Part shown: positions 20,567 through 22,027 of the stretch, piece by piece
Layout of the letters: the number at the start of each line of letters is the position of its first letter
How positions within the stretch are numbered: position 1 is the first letter of the stretch
Assembly: GCA_937958145.1 (NCBI GenBank)
Contig: CALGOE010000252.1
Span: forward strand, 1 to 22,027
DNA length: 22,027 bases
Reading direction: 5' to 3'
Origin: an uncultured Desulfobacca sp.
GTDB lineage: Bacteria; Desulfobacterota; Desulfobaccia; Desulfobaccales; Desulfobaccaceae
The notes under the pieces: generated by a model
What the model was told of the DNA's origin: nothing
What the model saw: only the letters and a program-made list of their open reading frames with translations
Databases searched by the model: none
Made by a program: the position numbers and the translations under genes

Positions 20567-22027
20567 ATGGCCCTGGAAATCAAACAAAGTCTCCGGCTCA
20601 CCCAACAGCTGATCATGACGCCCCAGTTGCAGCAGGCCATAAAACTGCTGCAACTCTCCCGCCTGGAGTTGTTGACCGCCATCAACCAGGAATTGGAAAC
20701 CAATCCGGTTCTGGAAGAGACCTTGAATGATGATGATCAGGAACCGGAAGCTTGGGACGGGGCCACGGAAGAAACACCGGCGGAACCCGTCCTGACGGAT
20801 GGACAACCCTCTGAGGTTACGGTTGAATCTCGGGTGGGCGAAGATTTCGATTGGGACTCCTACCTGGAAGATAAAATCTCCCCGTCCCATCGGCAGGAAC
20901 GGGAGGAGCGAGAGACTCTTTCCCTGGAAAATTTATCTGCCAGCGGCCCCTCCCTGAAATCACATCTCCTCTGGCAGTTGCAGATGGCGCCCCTCACCGA
21001 TACCGAAAAATACATCGGCGCCCTGATCATCGGCAACATTGATGAGGATGGCTATCTTCGGGCCTCGCTGGCGGAATTGGCGGCCGAACTCCAACAGCCG
21101 GAAACCCAGATTGAGCAGGTCCTGAAAAAAATTCACGAATTTGAACCAGCCGGGATCGGCGCCCGCTCCCTGGAGGAATGCCTGCTCATCCAGATTGAAC
21201 TCCAACAACTGACCAACCCCCTCTTGCGGCCAATCATCACGCAATATCTGAAACACCTGGAAAATAGAAATTATGCCGCCATCGCCAGAGAGTTAAAAGT
21301 CAGCCTCGACGAAGTAGCCCAGGCCGCGGAACTCATTTTCCAATTAGACCCAAAACCAGGCCGCAGTTTTGATAATCTGGAAACCTGCTATGTCAGCCCC
21401 GATATTTTCGTCTATAAAATGGGCGACGACTACGAAGTGACGTTGAATGAGGACGGCTTGCCCCGACTGCGGATCAACTCCTATTACCGGGATGCCCTGA
21501 GCGGACAGAGCCATATCTCCGAAGAAACCAAAAATTACATCCAGGGGCGGCTGAAGTCCGCTATCTGGTTCATCAAAAGCATTCACCAACGCCAGAAAAC
21601 CATTTACCGGGTGGCCAAGAGTATTGTCAACTTTCAAAAGGATTTCCTGGATCACGGCATCGGTCATCTCAAGCCCCTGACCTTGCGCCAGGTGGCTGAA
21701 GACGTCCAGATGCACGAATCAACGGTGAGTCGGGTCACGACCAACAAATACATGTACACGCCGCAAGGGGTCTTCGAACTGAAGTTTTTCTTTAACAGCG
21801 GTATTAATGCCATCCAGGGAGATCAAATCGCCTCGGAAAGCGTCAAGGATAAGATCCGGCAGTTGGTTATGGCCGAGGATGCCCAAAACCCGCTGAGTGA
21901 TCAGGAAATCGTCAACCTGTTGCGAAAGGCCAATATCAACATCGCCCGTCGGACCGTTGCCAAGTATCGAGAAATGCTCGGCTTATTATCATCCAGCAAG
22001 CGCCGCCGCCTCAGTGCGCCCAAAAAG
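20567..22027 (+). CDS. rpoN: RNA polymerase sigma-54 factor RpoN, 3' end cut by window edge
   Basis: Alternative sigma factor for -24/-12 promoters, which needs enhancer-binding activators such as the NifA-type protein in this window. The frame gives 487 codons with no stop before the window ends. Residues 1 to about 50 are the Gln/Leu-rich activator-responsive region I (LRLTQQLIMTPQLQQAIKLL begins at 10). An acidic region II spans about 53-100, the core-binding domain about 110-300. A helix-turn-helix (TLRQVAEDVQMHESTVSRV) starts at about 372, and the RpoN box ARRTVAKYRE, which reads the -24 element, is at 460-469. Since the RpoN box normally lies close to the C terminus, only a few residues or just the stop are missing. 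No strong Shine-Dalgarno precedes the ATG. Confidence 0.95.
   Translation, partial: MALEIKQSLRLTQQLIMTPQLQQAIKLLQLSRLELLTAINQELETNPVLEETLNDDDQEPEAWDGATEETPAEPVLTDGQPSEVTVESRVGEDFDWDSYLEDKISPSHRQEREERETLSLENLSASGPSLKSHLLWQLQMAPLTDTEKYIGALIIGNIDEDGYLRASLAELAAELQQPETQIEQVLKKIHEFEPAGIGARSLEECLLIQIELQQLTNPLLRPIITQYLKHLENRNYAAIARELKVSLDEVAQAAELIFQLDPKPGRSFDNLETCYVSPDIFVYKMGDDYEVTLNEDGLPRLRINSYYRDALSGQSHISEETKNYIQGRLKSAIWFIKSIHQRQKTIYRVAKSIVNFQKDFLDHGIGHLKPLTLRQVAEDVQMHESTVSRVTTNKYMYTPQGVFELKFFFNSGINAIQGDQIASESVKDKIRQLVMAEDAQNPLSDQEIVNLLRKANINIARRTVAKYREMLGLLSSSKRRRLSAPKK

Noticed and set aside
1..22027. CRISPR arrays, insertion sequences, prophage, integrases or defence genes
   Set aside because: No regularly spaced repeats, terminal inverted repeats, transposase or recombinase motifs were seen; gene content and composition look uniformly chromosomal.

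Overview
The window reads as a chromosomal housekeeping segment of a GC-rich Gram-negative bacterium. It carries LPS genes (kdsA, kdsC, lptC, lptA, lptB), an Omp85 outer-membrane protein, rpoD and rpoN sigma factors, and a sigma-54 activator. The gene order pyrG-kdsA-kdsC-lptC-lptA-lptB-rpoN, the pairing of a coiled-coil zinc-ribbon protein with rnpB, and the protein character all suggest a deltaproteobacterium (Desulfobacterota, perhaps Syntrophobacterales/Desulfobacca-like). The genus cannot be fixed from sequence reading alone.

Layout, left to right. (1) 1-3828, plus strand: the 3' part of rpoD, a tRNA with a CAU anticodon, a Nif3-family metalloprotein, and a coiled-coil C4 zinc-ribbon protein that starts at a TTG. 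(2) 3911-4361: rnpB (type A RNase P RNA) with a strong promoter and a hairpin terminator. (3) 4434-5429, plus: an ArnC-like polyprenyl-phosphate glycosyltransferase. It converges, with 1 nt between stop codons, on a minus-strand block. (4) 5431-9804, minus, listed in transcription order: a CPA2 antiporter with RCK domains, an Omp85/TamA-like protein, and a small exported YHS metal-binding protein. (5) 10059-12227, plus: a second CPA2 antiporter, divergent from the first and with two C-terminal RCK_C domains. (6) 12260-13789, minus: a NifA-type GAF/AAA+/HTH sigma-54 activator, divergent from mscL (13959-14411). (7) 14627-15208, plus: an HU/IHF-family protein followed 23 nt later by a long, Alu-domain-containing SRP RNA. 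(8) 15468 to the right edge, plus: pyrG-kdsA-kdsC-lptC-lptA-lptB-rpoN, tightly packed with overlapping stop/start codons from pyrG to lptA.

The last block joins CTP supply (pyrG) to Kdo synthesis (kdsA, kdsC; activation of Kdo uses CTP) and LPS transport to the outer membrane (lptC, lptA, lptB), and ends in rpoN. The Omp85 protein and the glycosyltransferase also belong to envelope biogenesis. The two antiporters and MscL belong to ion and osmotic homeostasis.

I see no mobile element, CRISPR array, toxin-antitoxin pair, phage gene or clearly novel multi-gene system. The most interesting non-routine items are the large SRP RNA with a closed terminal helix, the head-to-head pair of RCK-gated antiporters, a perfect 9-bp hairpin covering the apparent start of the Nif3 gene, a low-complexity insert in LptA, and the altered RGY-type motif in the Omp85 protein.
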